A stretch of 64,000 nucleotides of DNA from CAYNHZ01 sp964397445. GTDB taxonomy: Bacteria; Bacteroidota; Bacteroidia; Bacteroidales; UBA932. Positions 7,650 to 17,082 of this stretch are shown piece by piece. Both the position numbers and the translations under genes were made by a program. The stretch's first letter is position 1. Every line of letters begins with the position of its first letter. Where the stretch lies: positions 46,056 to 110,055 of the forward strand of contig CAYNHZ010000005.1 of the NCBI GenBank assembly GCA_964397445.1. Direction: 5' to 3'. The notes under the pieces were generated by a model that saw only the letters and a list, made by a program, of their open reading frames with translations, had not been told where the DNA came from and did no database searches.

Positions 7650-9249
7650 ACGTCTCAATATACAAAACTATGCACTTATTAAATCGTTGGATATAGAATT
7701 TCCCGACGGATTGATTATTATCACAGGCGAAACAGGGGCAGGAAAATCCATTTTATTAGGTGCATTGTCATTGATATTGGGAAAAAAAGTGGACTCTTCC
7801 GTTTTTAATGACGCTACTAAAAATTGTGTAGTTGAGGCCGAATTTGAAAATGATACTATCCTTCGCAGGGTTATCTCCCCAAACGGTAGATCACGATCAT
7901 TTTTAAATGATGAACCTATTGCTCTAAATGAGCTTACAGACCTCTCCAACAGAGTTATTGATATTCACGCACAACATCAGCACCTTCTATTGTCAGATCC
8001 CGATTTTCAACTTTCGATTCTTGACTATTTTTCCGATAGTATTGATCTTCTAAATAGATACAAAGAACTATATAGGCAGTATGAGAAGAGTTTAAATGAG
8101 TATAACAAGTTGAAAAGCAGCTTGGAAGCAGCCGATAGAGATGCAGATTATCGAAAGTTTCAATTTTCTAAACTCAATGATGCAAAATTGAAGGAGGGTG
8201 AGATAGAGGAGCTCGAAGAGCAACAAAGACTCTTATCAAACAGCTCTGAGATAAAAGAGGGATTTCAAAGTGTTATCTCCCTTTTATCACCAATGGATAT
8301 TCATCTGTCTCAAAACCTTAAAGAGGCTTCAAATATTCTCTCTAAAAACAGTAAATATCTCGCCGATTTAAGCGATTTGTCCGATCGTCTCTCGTCGTGT
8401 AAAATCGAACTTGACGACATTGAGTCAGAGGTTGGTCGTTTGGCTGATCAAGTTGAGGTCTCTCCGGAGAAATTAGAGATGATAGAGAGCAGACTCTCAT
8501 TATTATATAATTTGCTAAAACAACACAATTGCACCTCTATTTCACAATTGATAGAAATTAGGGAGGCTTTAGATGCATCGCTTTTGACCTCAGATAATGA
8601 GAAAGAGCGACTTACAAAGTTGGAAAAGGAGATAGATAGGTTGGATAATGATAGGAAAAGGTTGGCATTGCAACTCTCGTCAAGGCGCAAAGAGGCAGCA
8701 TTGCCGCTATCGTTAAAGCTAAGAGAGTCAATCAGAAATCTTGAAATGCCAAAAGCTGAATTTAAAGTTGAGCTAACAGAAAAAACAAGGTTAACCGCTT
8801 CAGGGGGAGACTCTTTGAGCTTCCTTTTCTCTGCAAACGGCGCATCCAATATGGGGGATATATCAAAAGTTGCATCGGGTGGGGAGTTGTCACGTGTAAT
8901 GCTTGCACTAAAGGGTCTTATGGTGGAATACACTCAACTTCCGACAATGATTTTTGATGAAATAGATACAGGAGTATCGGGTAAAATAGCAGATACTATG
9001 GGCAATATGATAGGTAAAATGGCTGAGAATATGCAAATATTTGCCATAACCCATCTTCCTCAAATAGCCTCTAAAAACGGAACACACTTCTTAGTTGTAA
9101 AAAACTTTAACGAATCGGGCGAAGCCTATACAACGATTAACAGGCTCTCTGAACAAGAAAGGGTGCTTGAACTCGCAAGGATGTTGAGTGGATCGTCATT
9201 GACAAACGCTGCAATAGAGAATGCGAAAGTATTGTTGGAACACCCATAA
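7642..9249 (+). CDS. recN: DNA repair protein RecN
   Basis: A 535-residue SMC-like ATPase acting in double-strand break repair by bringing DNA ends together. The Walker A motif GETGAGKS is at residues 29-36. A long charged coiled-coil region fills the middle (about 150-350). The C-terminal ATPase half has the signature SGGELSR, Walker B DEIDTGVSG and ITHLPQIA. Length is slightly shorter than E. coli RecN (553). The gene overlaps coaBC by 8 bases and lies 10 bp before nagB, so it is translated within the operon. Confidence 0.96.
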   Translation: MLKRLNIQNYALIKSLDIEFPDGLIIITGETGAGKSILLGALSLILGKKVDSSVFNDATKNCVVEAEFENDTILRRVISPNGRSRSFLNDEPIALNELTDLSNRVIDIHAQHQHLLLSDPDFQLSILDYFSDSIDLLNRYKELYRQYEKSLNEYNKLKSSLEAADRDADYRKFQFSKLNDAKLKEGEIEELEEQQRLLSNSSEIKEGFQSVISLLSPMDIHLSQNLKEASNILSKNSKYLADLSDLSDRLSSCKIELDDIESEVGRLADQVEVSPEKLEMIESRLSLLYNLLKQHNCTSISQLIEIREALDASLLTSDNEKERLTKLEKEIDRLDNDRKRLALQLSSRRKEAALPLSLKLRESIRNLEMPKAEFKVELTEKTRLTASGGDSLSFLFSANGASNMGDISKVASGGELSRVMLALKGLMVEYTQLPTMIFDEIDTGVSGKIADTMGNMIGKMAENMQIFAITHLPQIASKNGTHFLVVKNFNESGEAYTTINRLSEQERVLELARMLSGSSLTNAAIENAKVLLEHP

Positions 9250-9259
9250 TTTAACAAAT

Positions 9260-10048
9260 ATGAGATTAATTATTAAAAAGACTTATAACGACTTGTCCGA
9301 GTGGGCAGCCGATTATATTGTGAAGAAAATCAACACTTTTGCTCCTACACCTGAAAGACCTTTCGTGCTTGGATTACCTACAGGGTCGTCTCCTATTGGA
9401 ACCTACAAATGTTTGATCAATAGCTATCAAACAGGAAAGGTCTCTTTTAAAAATGTTGTAACATTCAATATGGATGAATATATCGGTATTGAGGAATCTC
9501 ATCCTGAGAGTTACCACTCTTTTATGGAGAATAATTTCTTTAAATACATAGATATAAAGAGGGAGAATATCAATATATTGAACGGAAATGCTCCCGATCT
9601 TGAGCAGGAGTGCGCCCGTTATGAGGCGAAGATAGCCTCTTATGGCAAAATTCATCTTTTTATGGGTGGTATAGGTCCAGATGGTCATATCGCTTTCAAC
9701 GAACCCGGTTCATCACTTACCTCTCGTACTCGTGCGAAATACCTTACAACCGATACTATCATTGCTAATTCAAGATTTTTTGAGAATGATATTGATAAAG
9801 TGCCAAAACAAGCACTTACAGTTGGAGTTGGTACGGTTATGGATGCACAAGAGGTTTTGATTATTGTAAATGGTCACAATAAAGCTCGTGCATTGCAGCA
9901 CGCTGTGGAGGGTTCTGTAAATCATCTTTGGACAATAAGTGTTCTTCAGATGCACCCGAGGGGAATTATTGTTTGTGACGAGGCTTCGACTATGGAACTT
10001 AAAGTTGGCACTTATAAATATTTTAAAGATATAGAACAAAACAGATAA
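9260..10048 (+). CDS. nagB: Glucosamine-6-phosphate deaminase
   Basis: A 262-residue enzyme that converts glucosamine-6-phosphate to fructose-6-phosphate and ammonia, linking amino-sugar breakdown to glycolysis. Catalytic residues fall at the same numbers as in E. coli NagB: D72 (FNMDEY), and D141, H143 and E148 in GGIGPDGHIAFNEPG. The phosphate-binding loop LPTGSSPIGTYK is at 39-50. I use the ATG at 9260; a longer frame from 9221 would overlap recN and add 13 residues without homology. It sits 2 bp before the aminopeptidase gene. Confidence 0.96.
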   Translation: MRLIIKKTYNDLSEWAADYIVKKINTFAPTPERPFVLGLPTGSSPIGTYKCLINSYQTGKVSFKNVVTFNMDEYIGIEESHPESYHSFMENNFFKYIDIKRENINILNGNAPDLEQECARYEAKIASYGKIHLFMGGIGPDGHIAFNEPGSSLTSRTRAKYLTTDTIIANSRFFENDIDKVPKQALTVGVGTVMDAQEVLIIVNGHNKARALQHAVEGSVNHLWTISVLQMHPRGIIVCDEASTMELKVGTYKYFKDIEQNR

Positions 10049-10050
10049 TT

Positions 10051-11790
10051 ATGTATAGAAAAGAGGCAATCAACAGACTTAGAAGCTATCTAAGTGAGCA
10101 GGATATATCCGCTATTATTATCCCTTCAAATGACCCCCATTTCGGAGAATATATACCAGATTATTATAAATGCAGAGCTTGGCTTTCAGGTTTTACCGGA
10201 TCTGCCGGAACATTGGTAATATCTTCAACAAAAGCGGCACTATGGACAGATTCTCGTTATTTTATTCAAGCTGCTAAACAGATAGAAGGGACAGAGATAG
10301 AGCTTATGAAACTTAAAATGGAGGGAACTCCTACCATTCCACAGTGGCTAAAGGGGCATTTAGATGAAGAGTCAATTGTTGCTATGGATGAAAATCTATA
10401 TTCATATTCGGAATACAATTCTATGGTGGATGAGCTTCAGCCTTTAACCCCAACACTCATTGAAGATCCTTTTGTTGAGATCTGGAAAGAGAGACCGCTT
10501 TTGGAATTCAATCCTATCAGGTGTCTCCCCGATGAGGTGGCTGGCGAATCGGTCTCATCTAAACATAAAAGGCTTTGCGAAAAATTAAAATCTCCAATCC
10601 CTTTTGCATATATAGTTACAGTTCTTGATGAGATCGCTTGGTTGTGCAATATTAGGGGAAATGATGTGGAATACAATCCGTTAGCATTATCTTATTGTAT
10701 TGTTACAGAGGAGAAAATAACCCTTTTCATCCGTCAACAATTACTTTCTCCCCAAGCTGTTAAAATGCTCTCTACCCAAAATGTGGAGTTACAGGATTAT
10801 GAAGATTTTACCTCGGCATTGAGTGCTCTTCCTAAAAAATATGTCAGGATATTTTCATCGAACCGTATCTCAGCGAAAAACTTTTTTGCGGCTATGGAGA
10901 ATATATATCAACCCTCTATGTTTACCCCATATTTGCCAGATCCGACTCTCGGCGGGACATTGGCTTATATGAAAGCTATCAAAAATGAAGTTGAAATTGA
11001 AGGATTTAGAAAAGCATACATTGAGGATGCCAAGGCGTGGAAAAAACTATTTGCGTATGTTGAGGAGAATAAGGGCAAGGGGATAGATGAGTATGATGTT
11101 GCTCAGAAGCTTATTGAGTTTAGATCAGAATCACCCGATTATCTTGGTGAAAGTTTCGAACCAATAGTTGCCTATGGCGCAAATGCTTCACTACCACATT
11201 ACAATGCTGATACTAAGGAAAAAGCATCTTTAGTAGCAGATAATGGTTTTCTACTTATCGATACAGGGGGACAATACACCTTCGGAACAACAGATACGAC
11301 CAGAACAATCCCCTTGGGAGGTCTTACTCAAGAGCAGAAGGACGATTATACCAGAGTTTTAAAGGGGATGATAGATCTAAGTATGGCTAAGTTTCCAAAG
11401 GGAATGAGGGGCTGTCTGTTAGATATCTTAGCCCGTGGACCTATTATCAATTCAGGAAAAATGTATTGGCACGGTACGTGTCACGGTATCGGGCACAATC
11501 TATGTGTTCACGAGGGGCCTCAAAGTGTGAGGATGGAGGAGAATCAGGTACCACTCTCTGTAAATATGGTTATGTCAAACGAACCGGCGGTCTATGTACC
11601 CGGTCAATATGGAATAAGACACGAAAATACGATTTTATCGGTTCTATGGCTCTCTAATGAGTATGCAGATTTCTACGGTTTTGAGACCTTGACAAGGGTA
11701 CCTATTGATACCCGTGCAGTCAATTATGACCTATTGAATAGTGAGGAGAAGAGGTGGTTGGAAGAGTTTAATAACTCGTCAATCCAATAG
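10051..11790 (+). CDS. pepP: Xaa-Pro aminopeptidase (M24B, aminopeptidase P)
   Basis: A 579-residue metallopeptidase that removes N-terminal residues preceding proline, probably cytoplasmic since no signal peptide is seen. It has the large three-domain layout of eukaryotic-type aminopeptidase P: two creatinase N-like domains (about 1-310) and a pita-bread catalytic domain. The five metal ligands are visible: D404 (LIDTGG), D415 (TTDTTRT), H482 (GIGHNLCVHEGP), E511 (SNEPAVY) and E525 (RHENT). It fits peptide-based nutrition. It ends the plus-strand run, overlapping by 12 bases the 3' end of the converging LysM gene. Confidence 0.94.
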   Translation: MYRKEAINRLRSYLSEQDISAIIIPSNDPHFGEYIPDYYKCRAWLSGFTGSAGTLVISSTKAALWTDSRYFIQAAKQIEGTEIELMKLKMEGTPTIPQWLKGHLDEESIVAMDENLYSYSEYNSMVDELQPLTPTLIEDPFVEIWKERPLLEFNPIRCLPDEVAGESVSSKHKRLCEKLKSPIPFAYIVTVLDEIAWLCNIRGNDVEYNPLALSYCIVTEEKITLFIRQQLLSPQAVKMLSTQNVELQDYEDFTSALSALPKKYVRIFSSNRISAKNFFAAMENIYQPSMFTPYLPDPTLGGTLAYMKAIKNEVEIEGFRKAYIEDAKAWKKLFAYVEENKGKGIDEYDVAQKLIEFRSESPDYLGESFEPIVAYGANASLPHYNADTKEKASLVADNGFLLIDTGGQYTFGTTDTTRTIPLGGLTQEQKDDYTRVLKGMIDLSMAKFPKGMRGCLLDILARGPIINSGKMYWHGTCHGIGHNLCVHEGPQSVRMEENQVPLSVNMVMSNEPAVYVPGQYGIRHENTILSVLWLSNEYADFYGFETLTRVPIDTRAVNYDLLNSEEKRWLEEFNNSSIQ

Positions 11791-13491
11791 TATTTCCCAA
11801 TTTTCGCCGTATCTAACGCTTCTGATAGCGATATTTTCTAACCCTGCATCATTTGATGCGGGGTTAAATTTTACATCTGATTGGAGAAGGGTAGCTTTCT
11901 CTTTGGTTATTTTATTTGGGAAGGATCTCCCGTATTTTTCGAGTGATGATATGAAATAGTAGACAATATCGTATCCTTGGAACGAGTATGGAGTTGGCTC
12001 TGCTTTGAAGATTTCCCGGTATTTTCTTACGAACTCTTTGGTTGCAGGGTTGTTATAATCGACAAAATATTGGAAGAAGAGGTGTGTGTTAAGTAAGTGG
12101 AGATATTCGGTCTCAAGAGTTTCAAATGATTTCCATTTAGGCTGCCCAAATACCTCTATGTTGTACAGATCTATACTCTTGATCAGGTGTAGATTGCGAA
12201 GTACATCAGATACGAAGGCCTCACTCTCTGAGGCAACTATTACTTTATTGAGTTTCTCTTTGATAAAAATATCCTTCAAGTGGGCGTTAATATTTCTCCC
12301 TTCAAGAAGGGGATATGAGATAACTTTGTGTTCAATAGAGTGCTTCCTAAAATACTCTTTAATAGTTAGGACAGCTGACGAGTTTTCATACCCTTTTTCA
12401 AAAACAAGGGTTATGGTCTCCTCTTCCCAACTATCTTGTTTTACAACTGATGAGAGAAGGTGAGCCATTCCCGATTCAGGAGTGGAAGGAAAGAGGATAA
12501 AATAGGGGTTATTCTTTAGTAAATGACTCGTTTTTAGATCCATAGGAGAAACAATAGGGATCTTATTGTTTTTTGCAAATTCCGCAACAGGGGTGATATT
12601 GTTATCAACAATAGGCCCTATTATCAAATCGCTGTTATTTAATATCCCAGAGTTGATCATCTCATTTACAGAGTGGTATTTCCCTATATCAACAATATCT
12701 AAAGTGTATTTAGTTGATATGTTTGTTTTTAGGGCTTGCATTGCCAAAAGAGCTCCGGAATAGAAATCGATTTGATTTACACTTGGGTTCTCTGTGCTGC
12801 GAGAGGCATTTAATGGAAGCACCAATGAGGCTTTGTAGTTTCTCCCTTGAGAATATGAGTATAGATGTTCTCTATCGTCTTTATTCTCTTGAGGGGTGGT
12901 TTCTGGTACTTTAGACTCTGTTTCGGGCTTTGCTACAATCCTTTCTCCCTCCATAATAATGGGGTCGAAATTTTTATCGGGTATTAAAATAACCTGTTTT
13001 CTTTTGAGGACACTCCCTTTTTCAAGATTGTTGATATACAATATATCATCAACATTTACATCATATTTCTGTGCAATATCAAATATCGTTTCGTACCATT
13101 TTACAGTGTGCTTTCTAATTTTCCTCTCCTTTTGCCCCTCATTTTCTGGAGCTTTATATGAGTTGTCCATCTCTTTTCTTAACTCCGAAATATTTGACGC
13201 TGAGGTGGAAATTGTGGGAGAAACAGGTATGTATAGAATCGATCCTGTTTTCAACCCCTCAGAAAGTTTTGGATTGTGTTTGCCTATCTCTCCTGTTGAA
13301 ACCCCGTATGTTTTTGCAATTGAAAATAGGGTTTGTCCTTGTAAAACTGTGTGAATATAAAATATTGATCCTCCAATATTGGCCTTTTCAGTGGAGATCT
13401 CGACAGGTGTTGAGACATAACTTTGGGCATAAACATTTCCAAAAAGCGTTGAGGAAAATATCAGAAAGATTAATATGTGTTTTCGATTCAT
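11779..13491 (-). CDS. LysM protein with periplasmic-binding-like domain
   Basis: A 570-residue exported protein. A signal peptide (MNRKHILIFLIFSSTLFGN, cleaved near VYAQS) precedes two LysM peptidoglycan-binding repeats, one near 46-92 (HTVLQGQTLFSIAKTYGVS) and one near 126-172 (HTVKWYETIFDIAQKYDVN). The rest (about 215-565) resembles the type I periplasmic binding fold of branched-chain amino-acid receptors and LpoA/LppC-like lipoproteins (for example NNSDLIIGPIVDNN and KIPIVSPMDLKTSHLL). No transporter genes are near, so a cell-wall role, such as activating synthases or hydrolases, is more likely than amino-acid uptake (inference). Its end overlaps pepP by 12 bases tail to tail. Confidence 0.8.
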   Translation of the reverse strand: MNRKHILIFLIFSSTLFGNVYAQSYVSTPVEISTEKANIGGSIFYIHTVLQGQTLFSIAKTYGVSTGEIGKHNPKLSEGLKTGSILYIPVSPTISTSASNISELRKEMDNSYKAPENEGQKERKIRKHTVKWYETIFDIAQKYDVNVDDILYINNLEKGSVLKRKQVILIPDKNFDPIIMEGERIVAKPETESKVPETTPQENKDDREHLYSYSQGRNYKASLVLPLNASRSTENPSVNQIDFYSGALLAMQALKTNISTKYTLDIVDIGKYHSVNEMINSGILNNSDLIIGPIVDNNITPVAEFAKNNKIPIVSPMDLKTSHLLKNNPYFILFPSTPESGMAHLLSSVVKQDSWEEETITLVFEKGYENSSAVLTIKEYFRKHSIEHKVISYPLLEGRNINAHLKDIFIKEKLNKVIVASESEAFVSDVLRNLHLIKSIDLYNIEVFGQPKWKSFETLETEYLHLLNTHLFFQYFVDYNNPATKEFVRKYREIFKAEPTPYSFQGYDIVYYFISSLEKYGRSFPNKITKEKATLLQSDVKFNPASNDAGLENIAIRSVRYGENWEILLD

Positions 13492-13530
13492 TGCTATGAT
13501 AATATTATAAGAATAAATTAGTTACGATGC

Positions 13531-14484
13531 TTAGATCAATCTTGCAAGCATATTGTTTATATTTGCTTCTATTCTATCGTAGGTGTCGCTATCGTATTTG
13601 GATGGGATAAATTTTTTCCCTGTGATCTTCTCGTACAACTCAATATAACGTTCGGAAATTATTTTAACTCGGTTATCGTCCATATTTGGGACAATTTCAC
13701 CCTCCTTACCACTGAAATTATTCTCCATAAGCCACTCCCTTACAAACTCTTTTGAAAGTTGTTTTTGTGCCTCACCCTTATCAAAACGCTCTTGGTAGCC
13801 TTCAGCGTAGAAATATCTTGATGAATCTGGGGTGTGAATCTCATCAATGAGGTATATTTCCCCATCTTTTTCCCCAAATTCATATTTTGTATCCACAAGA
13901 ATCAACCCTCTCTCTTTTGCAATCTCTGTTCCCCTCTCAAATAGAGACAGAGCGTATTTTTCAATTTTTTGGTAGTCCTCTTTTGAGACCAATCCTTTTT
14001 TGATAATATCCTCTTTTGAGATGTCTTCATCGTGAGTTCCTATCTCGGCTTTTGTGGTTGGTGTGATTATTGGGTGATCAAATTTCTGGTGTTCTCTCAT
14101 TCCATCAGGGATCTTTACACCGCAAATCTCCCTTGCCCCATTTTTATATGCCCTCCACGAACTTCCTGTCAAATAGCCCCTTACTATCATCTCTATAGGG
14201 AGCCCTTTGCAATTATAACCAATTGTAACCATTGGATCAGGGGATGCTATTTTCCAATTCGGAACAATATCTGCTGTGCTATCCAAAAACATCGAGGCAA
14301 TCTGATTGAGAACTTGTCCTTTATAAGGGATCCCTTTTGGTAATACAACATCAAATGCAGAGATTCTGTCGGTTACTATCATTACGATATATTTGTCGTC
14401 AATCGTATAGACATCTCTCACCTTTCCAACATATTTGTTTGTCTGCTTTGAAAAATTAAATTCTGTTCCTGTAATTGCTTTCAT
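13531..14484 (-). CDS. purC: Phosphoribosylaminoimidazole-succinocarboxamide synthase
   Basis: A 317-residue SAICAR synthetase, the ATP-dependent step of purine synthesis that joins aspartate to CAIR. Visible are the N-terminal YVGKVRDVY, VTDRISAFDVVLPKGIPYKG, the stretch IEMIVRGYLTGSSWRAY and the later LVDTKYEFG and DEIHTPDSSRY, all typical of the longer PurC form. I start at ATG 14484 because homologues begin MKA-T--FNF; the frame from 14511 would overlap the end of the glycosyltransferase gene. The gap to that gene is 4 bp, so the two are cotranscribed despite unrelated functions. Confidence 0.95.
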   Translation of the reverse strand: MKAITGTEFNFSKQTNKYVGKVRDVYTIDDKYIVMIVTDRISAFDVVLPKGIPYKGQVLNQIASMFLDSTADIVPNWKIASPDPMVTIGYNCKGLPIEMIVRGYLTGSSWRAYKNGAREICGVKIPDGMREHQKFDHPIITPTTKAEIGTHDEDISKEDIIKKGLVSKEDYQKIEKYALSLFERGTEIAKERGLILVDTKYEFGEKDGEIYLIDEIHTPDSSRYFYAEGYQERFDKGEAQKQLSKEFVREWLMENNFSGKEGEIVPNMDDNRVKIISERYIELYEKITGKKFIPSKYDSDTYDRIEANINNMLARLI

Positions 14485-14488
14485 TTGA

Positions 14489-15610
14489 TTATAAGGTTTT
14501 ATAAAATTCAATAAGGTTGTTGCAGAAAGTGCTCCAAGAAAGCCTCTCCTTCTCTTTTATTATATTTAAAATATGTTTGCGTTTATTTGATTCGTCACTG
14601 AAGTATTCAATAATAGCATTTTTAATCCCATTTGAAGAGATATCTTCTACTACAATACCCGTACCGCTATCAGCTATTGTCTCCTTAAGGCCACCTACAT
14701 CAGTAGTGATAAGGGGAACTTCGAAATGGTATGATATTGAGCTTATTCCACTCTGGGTGGCAGACCTATACGGAAGAACACACACATCTGAAGCACAAAA
14801 GAACGAAGCGACTTCACTATCATTTATATATTTAGTATATAGAATGATACTCTCTTTATGCTTAGAGGATTGAATCATCTTATCGTATTTGTCAAATGAT
14901 CCATATGGCTCTCCTGCAATTATGAGTTGATAGCCATTCTCAAGTTGGGAGAATGCCTCAATTAAAATATCCAACCCTTTGTAATCTCTTATGAGCCCAA
15001 AGAATAGAATTGTTTTTTTATTTGGATCGGCACCGATATTTTTGGCAGCTTCCCCCCTTGAGATCATCTTTCCGAAATGGGAATAGAGTGGGTGGGGAGA
15101 GACTATATATTTTGCATCTGGTTTTAATTGTAACAGATCCTCTTTTACTGAGTCGCACAGAACAACAAATCCATCATTGTTTTTTAAATAAAACTTTGTG
15201 AATGGTCTGTCAAAGAAATGGGGCTCGTGGGGTATTACATTATCGAGTATCGAGATAACTTTACAATTTTTCTCCATTCCTCGTGCCACCCACCCTTGTG
15301 ACGGAGCGAAATAGGACATCCAGTACCTCATTATTAATAAGTCTGGTTTCCACTCTCTGATAGCTTTTGCTGTGGCTATGTATGAAAAAGGATTTGCCGT
15401 ATCCAACAGAGAAATTGACTCTATAGGTACGGCATTATCTTCTTTAGTCACAAACTGTGTCTTACCCGGAAAAAGGAATGACGGGTATTGTCTTTTGAAG
15501 TTGAAAGCGGCAACTATATTATTCTTTCCGAGTTCGTTGAAAATAGATGCGTTGAACTGGGAGATACCACCTCGATAGGGGTAAAAACAGGAAAGTATCG
15601 CTATCTTCAA
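14489..15610 (-). CDS. Glycosyltransferase, GT4-like (GT-B fold)
   Basis: A 373-residue GT-B fold glycosyltransferase that uses a nucleotide sugar, probably on the cytoplasmic side of the inner membrane. The N-terminus reads KIAILSCFYPYRGGISQFN, typical of the acceptor domain with its glycine-rich loop. The C-terminal donor domain includes ILFFGLIRDYKGLDILIEAF and PLITTDVGGLKETIADSGTG. No other sugar-polymer genes are adjacent, so the product is unknown. The start appears to be TTG at 15610: in-frame TAA lies at 15625-15623, no ATG lies between, and the Rossmann strand begins immediately. It starts 15 bp after the OmpH-like gene. Confidence 0.85.
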   Translation of the reverse strand: MKIAILSCFYPYRGGISQFNASIFNELGKNNIVAAFNFKRQYPSFLFPGKTQFVTKEDNAVPIESISLLDTANPFSYIATAKAIREWKPDLLIMRYWMSYFAPSQGWVARGMEKNCKVISILDNVIPHEPHFFDRPFTKFYLKNNDGFVVLCDSVKEDLLQLKPDAKYIVSPHPLYSHFGKMISRGEAAKNIGADPNKKTILFFGLIRDYKGLDILIEAFSQLENGYQLIIAGEPYGSFDKYDKMIQSSKHKESIILYTKYINDSEVASFFCASDVCVLPYRSATQSGISSISYHFEVPLITTDVGGLKETIADSGTGIVVEDISSNGIKNAIIEYFSDESNKRKHILNIIKEKERLSWSTFCNNLIEFYKTL

Positions 15611-15625
15611 AATTTGATGTGGTTA

Positions 15626-16240
15626 TTATTTCTTACCCCTTATTTTAACATACTCTTGGTTGAGCTGTAATAAGAAGTCCTTTGTTATGTCTTGATTACT
15701 ATTACCTTGTAGGATTACATTTGTTTGGCCTGAAGTTGTGAAAACCAATGAATATTGATGAGTCTGATTGTACTCTTTCATATACTCTTTAATTGCATTC
15801 ATCACTTTATTAATCATAACCGTCTCCTCTTCTTGCATCTCCATTTGCTTTTGCATTGTGAAGTTTTTCAACTCTTGATCACGTCTGAGTAGATCGTTTT
15901 GCATTGTCTCTGCTTGCGCACGGGTCAAAAGACCTTTACTCATTTTCTCTTCAAAACTCTTAGCATCATTTTCAAAAGCTCTCCCTTTCTTGGATAAATC
16001 GGATTGAATGGCATTAGCTTTACTCTCTAATTCCGATTTAAGGTCGTTAAACATATCGTATTGATTTACTAAAGTGTCTATTTGAAGATAGACAATATCC
16101 CCTTTTTGAGGTACGCAATCGGTAGATTCCTCAAGGTCACCCTTTTTGTGTGAATTAGGATGGTAAGTGAAAAATAAAATAAACAGAGCAACTACACCTA
16201 ATAGGGAGATAATGTTGAGGATTAATGAAACTTTTTTCAT
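15626..16240 (-). CDS. OmpH/Skp-like protein with N-terminal membrane anchor
   Basis: A 204-residue member of the OmpH/Skp periplasmic chaperone-like family. One hydrophobic segment (VSLILNIISLLGVVALFILF, about 4-23) is more like an uncleaved anchor than a signal peptide. A long charged coiled coil follows (about 60-145; KGRAFENDAKSFEEKMSKGL and nearby), then the family C-terminus with YSLVFTTSG and NPQ-like NSNQDITKDFLLQLN. Skp proteins carry unfolded outer-membrane proteins across the periplasm. It is separate from the OmpH pair after bamA (21353 and 21890), so it may have a different client. A -7 box lies upstream. Confidence 0.82.
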   Translation of the reverse strand: MKKVSLILNIISLLGVVALFILFFTYHPNSHKKGDLEESTDCVPQKGDIVYLQIDTLVNQYDMFNDLKSELESKANAIQSDLSKKGRAFENDAKSFEEKMSKGLLTRAQAETMQNDLLRRDQELKNFTMQKQMEMQEEETVMINKVMNAIKEYMKEYNQTHQYSLVFTTSGQTNVILQGNSNQDITKDFLLQLNQEYVKIRGKK

Positions 16241-16269
16241 TGAAAATTTGATTTATTAATAATGAATTG

Positions 16270-16277
16270 CAAATATA
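16270..16277 (-). promoter_or_regulatory. Candidate -7 box for the OmpH-like/glycosyltransferase/purC unit
   Basis: On the minus strand TATATTTG fits TAnnTTTG. It lies between the pdxJ stop and the ATG at 16240, about 30 bases upstream of it. No -33 TTTG is at the right distance. Confidence 0.4.
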
Positions 16278-16278
16278 G

Positions 16279-16998
16279 TTAAAAATTGTTTAGTTCTTTC
16301 AAGTAGAGGCGAATTGTATTTTCAAGTCCTAAGTATAGCGCATCGCATATAAGTGCGTGGCCTATGGAAACTTCAAGAAGATTTGGAATTGTCTTATGAA
16401 AGTAGCTGAGATTATCGAGATTGAGGTCGTGTCCCCCATTGATCCCGAGTCCGCATCTTGTGGCTTCAACAGCTGCATAATAGTATTTTTCGATAGCCTC
16501 TTCTCTGTTTTTGTGATAATTACTTGCATATCCCTCGGTGTAGAGTTCTATCCTGTCGCATCCGGTATCTGCTGCATTCTTAATCATCTCGATATCAGGA
16601 TCAATAAAAATAGAACTCCTTATTCCATTGTCTTTAAGTTTTTTACAGATATCCTTCAAAAACCCTTTATATTTGATGGTATCCCAACCCGCATTTGATG
16701 TTATAGCGTCGTGTGAGTCGGGAACCAATGTTGCTTGTGAAGGTTTTACTTTTAAAACGAGATCCATAAACGAATCTATCGGATTTCCTTCAATATTAAA
16801 TTCTGTCGAGAGGATAGGGCTCAACTCCAAAACATCTGAATATCTAATGTGCCTCTGATCGGGTCGAGGATGTACCGTAATCCCTTCTGCACCAAATCTC
16901 TCACAATCCATAGCAGCTTTTAAAACATCAGGAATATTCCCCCCCCTTGCGTTACGAAGGGTGGCAAATTTATTTATATTTACACTAAGTTTTGTCAT
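16279..16998 (-). CDS. pdxJ: Pyridoxine 5'-phosphate synthase
   Basis: A 239-residue TIM-barrel enzyme that makes pyridoxine 5'-phosphate from 1-deoxyxylulose-5-phosphate and aminoacetone phosphate, the last step of the DXP-dependent vitamin B6 route. Motifs seen are LSVNINKFATLRNARGG at the N-terminus, GITVHPRPDQRHI, the stretch DRIELYTEGYA and the C-terminal GINGGHDLNLDNL and EVSIGHALICDALY. Length matches the family. It is transcribed divergently from nadK across an 84-bp gap. Confidence 0.96.
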   Translation of the reverse strand: MTKLSVNINKFATLRNARGGNIPDVLKAAMDCERFGAEGITVHPRPDQRHIRYSDVLELSPILSTEFNIEGNPIDSFMDLVLKVKPSQATLVPDSHDAITSNAGWDTIKYKGFLKDICKKLKDNGIRSSIFIDPDIEMIKNAADTGCDRIELYTEGYASNYHKNREEAIEKYYYAAVEATRCGLGINGGHDLNLDNLSYFHKTIPNLLEVSIGHALICDALYLGLENTIRLYLKELNNF

Positions 16999-17025
16999 CT
17001 CTTTTGAATTCTTCTGTTAATTTTG

Positions 17026-17033
17026 CAAAAGTA
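17026..17033 (-). promoter_or_regulatory. Candidate -7 box for pdxJ
   Basis: On the minus strand TACTTTTG fits TAnnTTTG and lies 27 bases before the pdxJ ATG. On the plus strand a near match, CATCTTTG (17058-17065), could serve nadK. Neither has a clear -33 partner at the right spacing. Confidence 0.35.
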
Positions 17034-17082
17034 TATATAATTAAGAGAAAATTAATTCATCTTTGCAAACTATTCATAGATA

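Noticed and set aside
12896..13354. 152-codon plus-strand frame inside the LysM gene
   Set aside because: No start context or domain; the LysM repeats on the minus strand explain the sequence.
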